The notes: generated by a model not told the origin, from the letters alone. Counted from the first letter of the stretch, positions 53,791 to 62,284 are shown. The stretch: DNA of 64,000 nt from Pontibacter flavimaris (GCF_001907195.1 NZ_LVWA01000009.1:124001-188000); one strand, 5' to 3'. Numbers and translations: made by a program.

Positions 53791-54232
53791 GGTGAGATGT
53801 TTAGATGTGTTACATATAATAATTGTGCTTAATAGGGTATTCTAAAAATCAGGAATTGCACCGGCTAATGGCAGCGGGCGCTGAAATAACTGTAAGTATA
53901 GTCTGGGTGTAAAATTGTGGTAGCAGGAATAATTGGATTATACTTGAGGGCGTGTGGTTTGGTTGTTCAAAATCAGTGTTTTTGGCGCTGTTATTTAGGA
54001 TGTTATAACATTTGTACGAGTGAGGGAGTCTCCTCAGAGGAGGAAGATAATTGCAGACATTATGTAATTATATTTTTTATAATCATGTATTAAATTGCAT
54101 TATAAAAGTATTATCCATCCGGACGGTATACGCAGGTAGTACTCAGGTTTATACCAGCTATTATTTATAAAAGCCTCTTTCATATGTAGCGGCTATATAG
54201 TATACTTATAAAGTATAACCAGCTGATCAGCC
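53791..54232. other. AT-rich intergenic region between divergent protease and ThuA genes
   Basis: 442 bases with no gene. It is markedly more AT-rich than the surroundings, as expected for a double promoter. AAGTATA words cluster near 53893, 53939, 54206 and 54210. No perfect TTTG/TAnnTTTG pair is evident. Confidence 0.5.
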
Positions 54233-54991
54233 ATGAAAAACAGACCCCTACTTTACACTTTGCTGTTGCTGCTGACTTGCGGCGCCTTCTCCTGTTCCTC
54301 GGAAGCGTCTGAGCAGGCAGCTGCGGAAGTAGACGCTCAGCAGAAAAAGATTCTCGTGTTCTCCAAAACCGCGGGCTTCCGGCATAAATCTATCCCGGCG
54401 GGTAAGGCCGCGCTCCAGCAACTGGGCAAGGCGCATAGCGTGGCGGTGGACACCACCGAGAACGCTGCCGTTTTCACGGCCGACTCGCTGCAGCAATATG
54501 CCGCCGTGGTCTTCCTGAACACGACCGGGGATGTATTGAACGCAGCGCAGCAGGCCGCTTTTGAGAAGTATATCCAGTCGGGCGGAGGCTTTGCGGGCGT
54601 GCATGCGGCGACCGATACGGAGTTCGACTGGCCCTGGTACAACAAACTGGCAGGCGCCTATTTTGCCAGCCACCCTGAGATTCAGGAAGCAGCGATTGAC
54701 GTGCTAAACAAAGAGCATCCCTCCACCAACCACCTGCCCGACCGCTGGGAGCGCACCGATGAGTGGTACAATTTTAAAAGTATGAATCCGGATGTGCGCG
54801 TGCTGGCCAACTTGGACGAGAGCACCTACAAAGGCGGCGAAAACGGCGCCAGGCACCCTATTGCCTGGTACCACGCGTATGATGGCGGCCGCGCGTTTTA
54901 CACGGCCATGGGCCACACCGAGGCAAGCTACAGCGACGAACTTTTCCTGGAGCACGTGTGGGGCGGAATCACGTATGCGATGGGGGAGTAA
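54233..54991 (+). CDS. ThuA-domain lipoprotein
   Basis: A 252-residue exported lipoprotein (lipobox about GAFSC, cysteine 21). The ThuA-like domain (type 1 glutamine amidotransferase-like fold) begins KKILVFSKTAGFRHKSIPAG and includes GGGFAGVHAATDTEFDWPWY and HPIAWYHAYDGGRAFYTAMG followed by GHTEASYSDELF. ThuA proteins are linked to trehalose or related sugar metabolism in other bacteria, and many in Bacteroidota are surface glycan enzymes of unknown activity. A hairpin terminator follows. Confidence 0.9.
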   Translation: MKNRPLLYTLLLLLTCGAFSCSSEASEQAAAEVDAQQKKILVFSKTAGFRHKSIPAGKAALQQLGKAHSVAVDTTENAAVFTADSLQQYAAVVFLNTTGDVLNAAQQAAFEKYIQSGGGFAGVHAATDTEFDWPWYNKLAGAYFASHPEIQEAAIDVLNKEHPSTNHLPDRWERTDEWYNFKSMNPDVRVLANLDESTYKGGENGARHPIAWYHAYDGGRAFYTAMGHTEASYSDELFLEHVWGGITYAMGE

Positions 54992-55037
54992 GCTTTATCA
55001 AAGTATGAAAGTATAGATACCCTGCAGCAGCAGGGGC

Positions 55038-55075
55038 AGCGCGCCTGGAGCCATACTTCCGGGCGCGCTTTTTTA
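55038..55075 (+). terminator. Rho-independent terminator of the ThuA gene
   Basis: AGCGCGCC (55038-55045) pairs with GGCGCGCT (55062-55069), followed by T. A TACTT word lies in the loop. Confidence 0.88.
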
Positions 55076-55166
55076 TAGCAGGACCGGGAAGTATAAATCG
55101 CTGTACCGATGCAACCCTTGGCCGGGTTTTAGGCTCTTGCAAGTATACACCTGACCCTGCTAAACG

Positions 55167-55616
55167 ATGGCTAACTACCTGCTTTCCCTGCTCATGATAC
55201 TGCTGCTGATGACCCAATGCCAGCGCGATGAGGTGCTGCCACAGGAGGCAGAACCAGGCAAGGCCTTTTTGCTGAAGCAAGGCGAACGGCTGCAGCTAAC
55301 CGGCCACGAAAACACGCGGCTGGGGCTGCAGGTAGAGGAGGTGAGCGACTCGCGCTGCCCCGAGGACGTGGTGTGCGTGTGGTACGGCAATGCGGTGGTG
55401 AAGCTGAAAGTATACAGCAGCAGCGGGAAAAGCCAGGTACTCACCTTCTGCATCGGCGACTGCAGGCCCGAGCCAACGCGGGGCAAGCATACGGTAACTG
55501 CCGAAGTTGGCGGGCAGGCGTACGAGATCACGCTGCTGGAAGTGCTGCCATACCCGAACGCTACGGACCAACAACCTGCCAAGCAGGTGAAACTGCTGGT
55601 GAACAGGGCCGGCTAA
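55167..55616 (+). CDS. small lipoprotein with a CPEDVVCVW motif
   Basis: A 149-residue exported lipoprotein (lipobox LLMTQC, cysteine about 18). The conserved core is SDSRCPEDVVCVWYGNAVVK (about 72-91), followed by another cysteine pair in TFCIGDCRPEP. The mature part looks like a small beta-barrel/immunoglobulin-like domain. Proteins with this DSRCP...C.W.G pattern are common in Bacteroidota but have no known role. Confidence 0.75.
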   Translation: MANYLLSLLMILLLMTQCQRDEVLPQEAEPGKAFLLKQGERLQLTGHENTRLGLQVEEVSDSRCPEDVVCVWYGNAVVKLKVYSSSGKSQVLTFCIGDCRPEPTRGKHTVTAEVGGQAYEITLLEVLPYPNATDQQPAKQVKLLVNRAG

Positions 55617-56191
55617 ACCGTAGCGCATGAGCTACCGGCTGCTTATGCTTTAATTTATACTTTACAACTCAAGTTGCGATTACCCACTCCTATCCCGAAG
55701 GGAGCTATTAGGGATTCCGTACGAAAGGATATCTGCCAAAGCACAATGTATAAACTACTTATATTTTTCATGCTTATACTGGTGGCATCGCTAAAGCTGA
55801 AGCTATCGAACTGATACCCAGTCCTTGGGTGGGGGTAGGGGCCCTCGACAAAGAGCGCCTTGTGAGATTCCGGTGCCGCCTTAGCGGCATTGCGACGAAG
55901 GAGCAAAGGAAGGGAACACAGCGCGATGCGGGAAGAAGAGCCCTCTCGGGCTTGAGAGCACCAAAGTAGGAAGTGCAACTGTAGGTATGTAAGTCTGGAG
56001 GATGAACAGCAGCTAGAAAGGATAGCTTGGTTCAAGTGGAAGGAAGCAGCGGCTATGAAAGTATAAATCAAGTATGAGCCGGTTGGTTGGGTGCAAAGTA
56101 TAAATTCGTGCTGCAGACGCTGCCAGACCTCCAGGATAAAGGCTCTTGCCAGTGCCAACTGCAGTTGAAAGTATACCCTAACCTGTCACCT
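55617..56191. other. Gene-free structured region
   Basis: 575 bases with no convincing gene. A 167-codon minus-strand frame exists but is Ser/Leu/Arg-rich without known features, so I do not call it. The middle contains hairpins GTGCCGCCTTAGCGGCA (near 55872) and AGCCCTCTCGGGCT (near 55939). The sequence around them (GACGAAGGAGCAAAGGAAGG) differs in composition from neighbours and may be a repeat element or small RNA. Three AAGTATA words lie near its right end. Confidence 0.5.
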
Positions 56192-57016
56192 ATGAAACAT
56201 GCATTTACCTTGCTTTTGCTCCTGATAGCCATTGGTTCGGAAGCGCAAAGTATCCGGCTGTGGGGCGCGGTGCTGTCCGCTAATACCGGCCAGCCGCTGC
56301 CTTATGTCAACATCGGCATCCGGAACAAAAACATTGGCACCGCTTCCGACGGGCAGGGGCAGTTTATACTTTCGCTGCCGCCCGCGCACGCGCAGGATAC
56401 GGTTACGTTTTCGGCTGTGGGGTACCAGGAACAGGCGGTGCCGGTGCGGGAGCTGGCAAGTATAAAACCACTGGAGGTGAGGCTACAGGAGAAAGCGACA
56501 TCCTTGCAGGAGGTGGTGGTGCAGCCCCGCCAACTGAAAATCAGAAAACTGGGCGTTACGGGCCGGCTGCCGGTGGTGTGGGGAAACCCGGACCAGAGGG
56601 AAGGCCGCGACATTTACGAGTTTGCCAACTTCATCCAAGTCAAAGATAAACCTGCCAAGCTACTGTCAGCACATTTCTATCTTTCCAGCGCTAAATTAGA
56701 CTCCGCCATGTTCCGCATCAACCTCTACAAAAGCCACAACGGACTGCCCGGAAAGCGGCTGGTGGAGCAAAGCATCGTGCAGCGCTTACCAGCTACGGAG
56801 GGGTGGGTACATGTAGATTTAAAGGCTCTGGCTATTTATGTGGAGGAGGATTTTTACCTGGGCATCGAGTACCTGCCCGCTGCGGGCGCAGACCGTATGG
56901 CGATCATACTGGGAGGCAAACTGGGGGGCTCCAGCTACTCCCGCAAGGCAAGCCTGGGCAGTTGGGAGAAATTTGTCGGGGCCAGCCTGAGCGGCTATGT
57001 AACCGTGCTGCAGTAA
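56192..57016 (+). CDS. carboxypeptidase-regulatory-like (CarboxypepD_reg) exported protein
   Basis: A 274-residue exported protein. Signal peptide about 1-18 (LLLIAIGSEAQ). A CarboxypepD_reg-like beta sandwich follows (WGAVLSANTGQPLPYVNIGI ... GTASDGQGQFILSLPPA, VTFSAVGYQEQAVPV), the plug-associated domain of SusC-like receptors, but no TonB barrel follows. The second half (from about 140, GRDIYEFANFIQVKDKPAKL) is a separate beta-rich domain. The function is not known. The ATG at 56192 is preferred. Confidence 0.75.
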   Translation: MKHAFTLLLLLIAIGSEAQSIRLWGAVLSANTGQPLPYVNIGIRNKNIGTASDGQGQFILSLPPAHAQDTVTFSAVGYQEQAVPVRELASIKPLEVRLQEKATSLQEVVVQPRQLKIRKLGVTGRLPVVWGNPDQREGRDIYEFANFIQVKDKPAKLLSAHFYLSSAKLDSAMFRINLYKSHNGLPGKRLVEQSIVQRLPATEGWVHVDLKALAIYVEEDFYLGIEYLPAAGADRMAIILGGKLGGSSYSRKASLGSWEKFVGASLSGYVTVLQ

Positions 57017-57095
57017 GAGAGATTGGTTTACAGGTAGTTGCCGCCGCTGTGCGGGATTTTTATACTTGGCGGTAAAAATATCCGTCCCCGCATGT

Positions 57096-57126
57096 ATTGC
57101 ATATTTAAATCCACTTAGTATATTTG
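57096..57126 (+). promoter_or_regulatory. tRNA-Leu promoter
   Basis: ATTG at 57096-57099, 19-base spacer, TATATTTG at 57119-57126 (full TAnnTTTG). The tRNA begins 37 bases further on. Confidence 0.6.
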
Positions 57127-57162
57127 CAATACAAATCCTTAACCGCGGTTAGGGAACAGAAT

Positions 57163-57244
57163 GCGCAAGTGGCGAAATTGGTAGACGCGCTGTCTTCAGG
57201 CGGCAGTTCCGCAAGGTGTGAAGGTTCGAGTCCTTTCTTGCGCA
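57163..57244 (+). tRNA. tRNA-Leu, anticodon CAG
   Basis: The acceptor GCGCAAG (57163-57169) pairs with CTTGCGC (57237-57243), with discriminator A. The anticodon stem CTGTC / GGCAG encloses the loop TTCAGGC, anticodon CAG, reading CUG. A long variable arm (class II) and the T loop GGTTCGAGTCC are visible. The D arm is TGGCGAAATTGGTAGACGCG. The 3' CCA is not encoded. A terminator follows. Confidence 0.95.
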
Positions 57245-57247
57245 CAC

Positions 57248-57285
57248 AAACAGGCTAATCGGAAACGGTTAGCCTGTTTTGTTTT
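57248..57285 (+). terminator. Rho-independent terminator of tRNA-Leu
   Basis: AAACAGGCTAA (57248-57258) pairs with TTAGCCTGTTT (57269-57279), followed by T-rich sequence. Confidence 0.93.
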
Positions 57286-57490
57286 ATCCCCTCCCCAACC
57301 TGTAACCGGTGCGTGGCAGAAGCAAAGCCTTGGAAAGCCGGTGCTGCCTGCCAAAACATTTTTCAATCTCCGGGAGTATGGCAAGCAAAGGGCCGTGTAT
57401 ATATTTTTGACTATATCTGCGGCAAAAAGTGGCTAAAACGGGATAAAAGGTGCAATTTGAGCAAGCACATCACTTCATACCCTGTACTTT

Positions 57491-58480
57491 ATGTTAAAAT
57501 GGCACATAGAGGTGCTGCACCTCAAGCTAAAGCATACATCCTCTTTTGTCCCCGGCACGCAAGCCACCCGGGTCAATTTCCTGGTGCAGGTGTCGGATGG
57601 GGAGTTCAGCGGCTTTGGCGAGGCGGCCCCCGATGCGCGCTACGGAGAGACTCCGGAGCTGCTGCTGCAGCAGTACAAGGTGCTGCTGATGGGCGGCATG
57701 CCGCAGATGCAAAGTATGGAGGAGCTGCTGCAACTGCTGGAGCAGCTCGCGCCCATTAACGCGCTGCGCTTTGCCATAGAGGGCGCCTACCTGCACTACT
57801 TTTGCCAGCACAAGGGGGTTCCGGTGCACCAGCTGCTGGGCCAGCCGGTACCGCAGCCGCAGATAACCTGCTTCACGCTGCCCGCCCTGCAGCCCGGAGA
57901 GGTAGCGCATTACCTGCACAAGTATAACCTGGGCCGGTTCCGCTACCTCAAGCTGCGGGTAGACCCGGAGCAGGGGCCGGAGCTGGTGCAGGAGGTGCTG
58001 CGCGCTACGGAGCAGCCGCTGGTGCTGGATGGCCACGAGAGCTGGCTGGACGCCGGGGAGCTGCTGGACTTCCTGAACGCGCTGGAGCGTGGCCGCATCC
58101 TTTTTATGGAGCAACCCATGCCGGCCTCCAAAGCGGCGGCCTACGCCCAGATCAAAAACATTAGCCCCGTTCCGCTTGTTGCCGATGAATCGGTGACGGA
58201 CTTGGCGGACCTGGAGCTGCTGCGCACGCAGTTCCACGGCATAAGCATTACCCCGATGCGTGCCGGCGGCTACCTGAATACGGTGCGGCTGCTGCAGGAG
58301 GCGAAAAAGTATGGCCTGATGACCGTGCTGGGCTCGGGGATAGAGACCACGCTGGGCGCCTGGAGCTCCATGCAGCTGAGCAGTGCCTTTAACTTCGTGG
58401 ACCTGGACGGCTTCCTGATGCTGGAGGAGGAGCCCTTCGGGCTGGTGCACGAGCAGGAGGGAGTACTGTACCTGAAATAA
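57491..58480 (+). CDS. enolase-superfamily protein (dipeptide epimerase/OSBS-like), atypical active site
   Basis: A 329-residue protein with the enolase-superfamily capping domain (FGEAAPDARYGETPELLLQQ) and barrel. The three metal ligands are present: D180 in LVLDGHESW, E207 in MEQPMPAS and D232 in VADESVTDL. However the catalytic lysines of dipeptide epimerases and OSBS are not: the KxK strand reads YLKLRVD (K154, R156), and the second lysine strand reads ISITPMRAGG (T254). The gene stands alone. Substrate is unknown. Confidence 0.8.
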   Translation: MLKWHIEVLHLKLKHTSSFVPGTQATRVNFLVQVSDGEFSGFGEAAPDARYGETPELLLQQYKVLLMGGMPQMQSMEELLQLLEQLAPINALRFAIEGAYLHYFCQHKGVPVHQLLGQPVPQPQITCFTLPALQPGEVAHYLHKYNLGRFRYLKLRVDPEQGPELVQEVLRATEQPLVLDGHESWLDAGELLDFLNALERGRILFMEQPMPASKAAAYAQIKNISPVPLVADESVTDLADLELLRTQFHGISITPMRAGGYLNTVRLLQEAKKYGLMTVLGSGIETTLGAWSSMQLSSAFNFVDLDGFLMLEEEPFGLVHEQEGVLYLK

Positions 58481-58571
58481 TCCTAGAAGACCAGCGTAAG
58501 GCCTAGCTGTAGCGAATTTTCATAAAAACGCCGCATCCCGGAAACTTTTTTAAATTTTTTCTGTTGATATG

Positions 58572-58602
58572 TTTGTACATTAAATGTATGTACATATATT
58601 TG
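58572..58602 (+). promoter_or_regulatory. marR-yceI operon promoter with overlapping operator
   Basis: TTTG at 58572-58575, 19-base spacer, TATATTTG at 58595-58602: a full match. The spacer holds the palindrome TACATTAAATGTA (58576-58588) and a wider TGTACAT/ATGTACA pair (58574-58580 and 58588-58594), a typical MarR-type operator. Binding would block RNA polymerase, implying autorepression. Confidence 0.75.
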
Positions 58603-58630
58603 CATGGAAATCCGGGAGTTGAAGCTGCAC

Positions 58631-59080
58631 ATGAAGATAGAAGATGAGATTAAGCAAAGCGCGTTCAGGAGCGAGTACCATAAGGCCTACATCAACCTTG
58701 TGTATACATCGGGCTACCTGGAGCAGGCGCAGGCGGCGCTGTTCAAGCCTTTTGGCATTACGCTGCCGCAGTATAACATCCTTCGCATCCTGCGCGGCCA
58801 GCACCCGAAGCCGGCCACCATTAGCCTGCTGATAGAGCGCATGCTTGACAAAACATCCAATGCCTCGCGCATTGTGGATAAGCTGGAGGCAAAGGAGCTG
58901 GTCACGCGCAAGCAGTGCCCCTCCGACCGCCGCACGGTGGATGTACTGATAACCGAGAAAGGACTGGAACTGCTCCGGCAGATGGACGGACTGGAGGGAG
59001 GCAAAGGCACCGGCATCACCAACCTGACAGATCAGGAGGCGGTGCAGCTGAATGCTTTGCTGGACAAGATACGAGACTAA
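58631..59080 (+). CDS. MarR-family transcriptional regulator
   Basis: A 149-residue winged-helix regulator from the chosen ATG at 58631 (158 from an upstream ATG at 58604). The upstream ATG lies one base from the -7 box, so transcription would start after it, which favours 58631. The helix-turn-helix is LPQYNILRILRGQHPKPATI and SLLIERMLDKTSNASRIVDK; the wing is KQCPSDRRTVDVLITEKG. It probably represses its own operon, including the two YceI genes, until a phenolic, oxidising or other ligand binds. No redox cysteine near the N-terminus is seen. Confidence 0.92.
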   Translation: MKIEDEIKQSAFRSEYHKAYINLVYTSGYLEQAQAALFKPFGITLPQYNILRILRGQHPKPATISLLIERMLDKTSNASRIVDKLEAKELVTRKQCPSDRRTVDVLITEKGLELLRQMDGLEGGKGTGITNLTDQEAVQLNALLDKIRD

Positions 59081-59108
59081 ATAAACAACTATACTCCAAC
59101 CAAAACCG

Positions 59109-59759
59109 ATGAAAAAGTACGTAATTCTTGCCTCCCTTGCTGGCGCGCTGTGCTTCACCGCCCATGCCGGCAACACAAACAAAGTGGCCGAGGCCACAGA
59201 GGTAGCCGCTCCTGCCAAGGCTCGTGCTTACAAAGTGGACGTGGCCAGCAGTAACCTGAAATGGCACGCCAAGAAAGTAACCGGCGAGCATCTGGGTAGC
59301 ATTGGCCTGCAAAGCGGCGAAATGACGGTGAACGGCAGCAAGATAGTAGGGGGCACCTTCGTGATCGACATGGGTTCCATCACCTGCTCCGACATCAAGG
59401 ACGACCAGTACAACGCCAAGCTGGTAGGACACCTGAAGTCCGACGACTTTTTCAGCGTAGAGAAGCACCCTACCGCCACCTTCAAGATCAGCAGCGTGAA
59501 GCCTGTGGCCAAGGCGGAGGCCGGCAAGCCAAACGCCACCATCACCGGCGACCTCACGATCAAAGGCATCACCAACCAGGTGACCTTCCCGGCCACGGTG
59601 TCGGTGAAGAACGGCGTGGCCTCTGCCAAAGCCGATGTAACCATAGACCGCACCAAGTACGATGTGCGCTACCGCTCCAACAGCTTCTTCGATAACCTGG
59701 GCGACAAGGCGATCTACGACGACTTTGTGGTAAGCCTGGACGTAACCGCCAAGCAGTAA
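59109..59759 (+). CDS. YceI-family periplasmic protein 1
   Basis: A 216-residue exported protein (signal peptide about 1-20). The YceI lipocalin-like barrel starts VDVASSNLKWHAKKVTGEHL; SGEMTVNGSKIVGGTFVIDM, LVGHLKSDDFFSVEKHPTAT and ITGDLTIKGITNQVTFPATV follow. Such barrels bind isoprenoid or polyprenyl ligands. It has no lipobox, unlike its neighbour. It lies 28 bases after marR. Confidence 0.92.
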   Translation: MKKYVILASLAGALCFTAHAGNTNKVAEATEVAAPAKARAYKVDVASSNLKWHAKKVTGEHLGSIGLQSGEMTVNGSKIVGGTFVIDMGSITCSDIKDDQYNAKLVGHLKSDDFFSVEKHPTATFKISSVKPVAKAEAGKPNATITGDLTIKGITNQVTFPATVSVKNGVASAKADVTIDRTKYDVRYRSNSFFDNLGDKAIYDDFVVSLDVTAKQ

Positions 59760-59810
59760 AACCATACTTTACAGAGAAAAATCAACCCAACCATACTTAA
59801 TTAAACCGTA

Positions 59811-60479
59811 ATGAAGAGAGTATCCATTTATGCATCGTTTGCAGCTGCCCTGCTTTTTACTGCCTGCAGCTCAGAGGCTGAGAACACAACAGCAGAAACA
59901 ACGGCCGTAGCCGCTGAGGCGCCTGCCGCAGCCGCCGAGGGCGAAACATACCAGATTGCCCAGGACCAGAGCTCCGTGAAGTGGCATGGCACCAAAGTAG
60001 GTGGCGAGCACACGGGCGAAATTAAAGTGCAGAGCGGCGAGCTGGCTGTTGCCGGTGACCAGCTGACTGGCGGTACCATCGTGATCGACATGAACACCAT
60101 CACCAACACTGACCTGGAGGATGCTGAGTACAATGGCAAACTGGTAGGCCACCTGAAGTCTGACGACTTCTTCGGCGTAGAGAAACACCCAACAGCCACG
60201 TTCGAGATCACAAGCGCTTCCCCGATTGCTGATGCCGCTGCCGGCCAGCCAAACTACAACGTAGAGGGCAACCTGACGATAAAGGAAACGACTGAGAAAG
60301 TAAGCTTCCCGGCCACTGTTTCGGTAGAAAACGGCGCTGTGAAGGCCAAGGCTGACGTGAAGGTAGACCGCTCGAAGTATGACGTGCGCTACGGCTCTGA
60401 GACCCTGCTGGGCGAGCTTGGCGACAAGGCCATCTCTGATGAGTTCACCATCACATTCGACGTGACCGCAGCGAAATAA
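59811..60479 (+). CDS. YceI-family lipoprotein 2
   Basis: A 222-residue lipoprotein (lipobox LLFTAC, cysteine about 19) paralogous to the preceding gene: KWHGTKVGGEHTGEIKVQSG, GGTIVIDMNTITNTDLEDAE, VGHLKSDDFFGVEKHPTATF, and VEGNLTIKETTEKVSFPATV. An Ala/Glu-rich linker (about 20-45) separates the anchor from the barrel. The soluble and anchored pair, with a MarR in front, suggests a ligand-responsive envelope system. A strong terminator follows. Confidence 0.92.
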   Translation: MKRVSIYASFAAALLFTACSSEAENTTAETTAVAAEAPAAAAEGETYQIAQDQSSVKWHGTKVGGEHTGEIKVQSGELAVAGDQLTGGTIVIDMNTITNTDLEDAEYNGKLVGHLKSDDFFGVEKHPTATFEITSASPIADAAAGQPNYNVEGNLTIKETTEKVSFPATVSVENGAVKAKADVKVDRSKYDVRYGSETLLGELGDKAISDEFTITFDVTAAK

Positions 60480-60500
60480 TAAAAGTCCTGCATAATTCCC

Positions 60501-60540
60501 AAACCGCCCCGGCCGCTGTGGCCGGGGCGGTTTTCTTTTT
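60501..60540 (+). terminator. Rho-independent terminator of the marR-yceI-yceI operon
   Basis: AAACCGCCCCGGCC (60501-60514) pairs with GGCCGGGGCGGTTT (60520-60533), five-base loop, T-rich tail. Confidence 0.95.
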
Positions 60541-60597
60541 ATACTTGCCGTTGATCTTTACCTTTGCCAAAGTACAAACCTATAGTTGATTACCCTG

Positions 60598-61359
60598 ATG
60601 ACAAAGTATACTTTTAGCTGGCTGCTGCTGGGCATGCTGCTGCTTTTTACGGCCTGCTCCGGAAACCAGACCCAGCGCTCCGAGGCGCAGGCTGTTGTGG
60701 ATGCCGCCCTGGAAGCTCACGGCTCCCCAAAGCTTAACAAGAGCGTGGTTACCTTTAAGCTGCGCGATATCCAGTACCGGGCCCTGCGCGACAACGGCGC
60801 CTACGTGTACAGCCGCACCTTTACCGACTCCACCGGCCAGCGCATACACGATGTGCTGAGCAACAGCGGCTTCAAGCGCACCGTGGACGATGTGGAGGCC
60901 AAACTGCCGGAGGAGAAAGCGCAGGCGTACAGCAACTCGGTAAACGCGGTAATATACTTTGCGCTGCTGCCCTACTTCCTCAACGATGCTGCCGTGCAGA
61001 AGTCATACTTAGGAGAGGTACAGGTAAAAGGGGAGCCCTACCACAAAGTTAAAGTAACCTTTGCCCAGGAGGGCGGCGGAGAGGGTTTCCAGGACCAATA
61101 CATCTACTGGTTCCACAAGGACCGCCACACCATGGACTACCTGGCCTACGACTTTCAGGAGAATGGCGGCGGCTCCCGCTTCCGCGAGGTGTCGAACGTG
61201 CAGGAGGTAGGAGGCATCCGTTTCCAGGATTACCATAACTACAAGGCCGCAGACAAGGATTTCCCGATCGAGAACTACGACAGGGCCTTCGAGGCGGGCA
61301 AGCTGGAGAAAGTATCGGAGATAAACCTGGACGAGGTGCAGGTAAGGGAGCTGGAGTAA
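60598..61359 (+). CDS. lipoprotein of the DUF6503 type
   Basis: A 253-residue exported lipoprotein (lipobox LLFTAC). The mature part begins AVVDAALEAHGSPKLNKSVV and continues FKLRDIQYRALRDNGAYVYS, VNAVIYFALLPYFLNDAAVQ, and YHKVKVTFAQEGGGEGFQDQ, a pattern I recognise as the DUF6503 family of Bacteroidota, of unknown role (LolA/LolB-like half-barrel is plausible). The ATG at 60598 is taken; the upstream codon at 60586 is TTG. Confidence 0.75.
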   Translation: MTKYTFSWLLLGMLLLFTACSGNQTQRSEAQAVVDAALEAHGSPKLNKSVVTFKLRDIQYRALRDNGAYVYSRTFTDSTGQRIHDVLSNSGFKRTVDDVEAKLPEEKAQAYSNSVNAVIYFALLPYFLNDAAVQKSYLGEVQVKGEPYHKVKVTFAQEGGGEGFQDQYIYWFHKDRHTMDYLAYDFQENGGGSRFREVSNVQEVGGIRFQDYHNYKAADKDFPIENYDRAFEAGKLEKVSEINLDEVQVRELE

Positions 61360-61431
61360 TATACTTTAACTGACTTCCCGGAATTCATACTTGTAGAGGC
61401 TGCTCAGAATTTGCGCCTCTTTTTGTTCGTG

Positions 61432-61606
61432 ATCAGTGCCAGTACCTTTCCCCCTCGCTCGCCTCCGGCGAGTATGAGCTATCCCACAGCCTCTGGCCGC
61501 TTGAGTTTATACTTTATACTTCAGCCTTAACTTTGTACTTGGTGTGTAACACGGTGTGGAGCCACCAGAAACCGCTTATCCCGAAAGCATTCGGGACGAA
61601 GGCAGG
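61432..61606. repeat. Interspersed element, copy A
   Basis: Shared blocks with copy B (62285-62425) in inverse orientation: CCTCGCTCGCCTCCGGCGAG (61453 on), CCTCTGGCCG, and CCCGAAAGCATTCGGGAC (about 61580). Each copy has these blocks in matching order except for the CCTCTGGCCG hairpin, which is on the other side of the TATACTT words. No coding capacity. The copies flank the gene at 61657-62202. Confidence 0.7.
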
Positions 61607-61656
61607 TTGAATTATCCATTCACTCAATCACTCCTTAACTCATTCAAAATTAAAAC

Positions 61657-62202
61657 CTACTCCATCTCAAACTCCTTCGGCAGGGGCACGGTCAGGTGCT
61701 TGGGGCGGCTGTGGAGCTGCTGCAGAAACTCGTCGATCTCGGCTTTGTATTCCAGGTGGTAGTCCTCATGCAGGTTTTTGCGGATGAGCTGGATGGTGCG
61801 CAGCAGCAGGCGCGCCGTGGCCGTGTAGAAGCCCTTGTAGTAGCTGTCGAACTGACCGGTGAAGTTATCAAAGATGAGGCGCAACGTATAAAGATGCAGG
61901 TCTGCCTCCGCCTTCGGATCCTTGGTGATGCGCTTGAGGCGGGCAATTTCTTTTATAGCCTTGCGGAGGGCCTTGGTTAAGGCTTTGGCGAGGCTGCGGC
62001 CGCTGGCATTGATGAGCAGCTCGTTGATCTTGTCGGCTGCCTCCTCATACACTTCCTCCAGCGTTACCTCCTCCAGCAACTCATACTTCAGAATATCATA
62101 CAACTCGGCATCGCGGCGGGCGGCACGAAGTATAATGGCTTCCTTTTCTTTATCGCTCAGTTGCTTGACGGCCTGGCGAAAGGCGGGTGATACGGCTGGC
62201 AT
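61657..62202 (-). CDS. helical protein of unknown function, flanked by inverted element copies
   Basis: A 181-residue all-helical cytoplasmic protein rich in Lys, Glu, Leu and Arg (QLSDKEKEAIILRAARRDAE, YDILKYELLEEVTLEEVYEE, GRSLAKALTKALRKAIKEIA, KNLHEDYHLEYKAEIDEFLQ). It has no signal peptide, membrane helix or known motif. Codon use matches the surrounding chromosome. It is bracketed by two inverted copies of an interspersed element, which might have moved it or be coincidental. Confidence 0.75.
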   Translation of the reverse strand: MPAVSPAFRQAVKQLSDKEKEAIILRAARRDAELYDILKYELLEEVTLEEVYEEAADKINELLINASGRSLAKALTKALRKAIKEIARLKRITKDPKAEADLHLYTLRLIFDNFTGQFDSYYKGFYTATARLLLRTIQLIRKNLHEDYHLEYKAEIDEFLQQLHSRPKHLTVPLPKEFEME

Positions 62203-62284
62203 AGGGTAAAGGTAAAGTATAAATCTGCTGCAAAGGTACGCAATTCAGGGGTTTAGGGGAAAGTATACTTCCTGCCACGCATTA

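Noticed and set aside
55655..56158. 167-codon minus-strand ORF in the gene-free region
   Set aside because: Its translation is Ser/Leu/Arg-rich, lacks any domain-like pattern and runs across hairpins and AAGTATA words; more likely a chance open frame in structured non-coding DNA.
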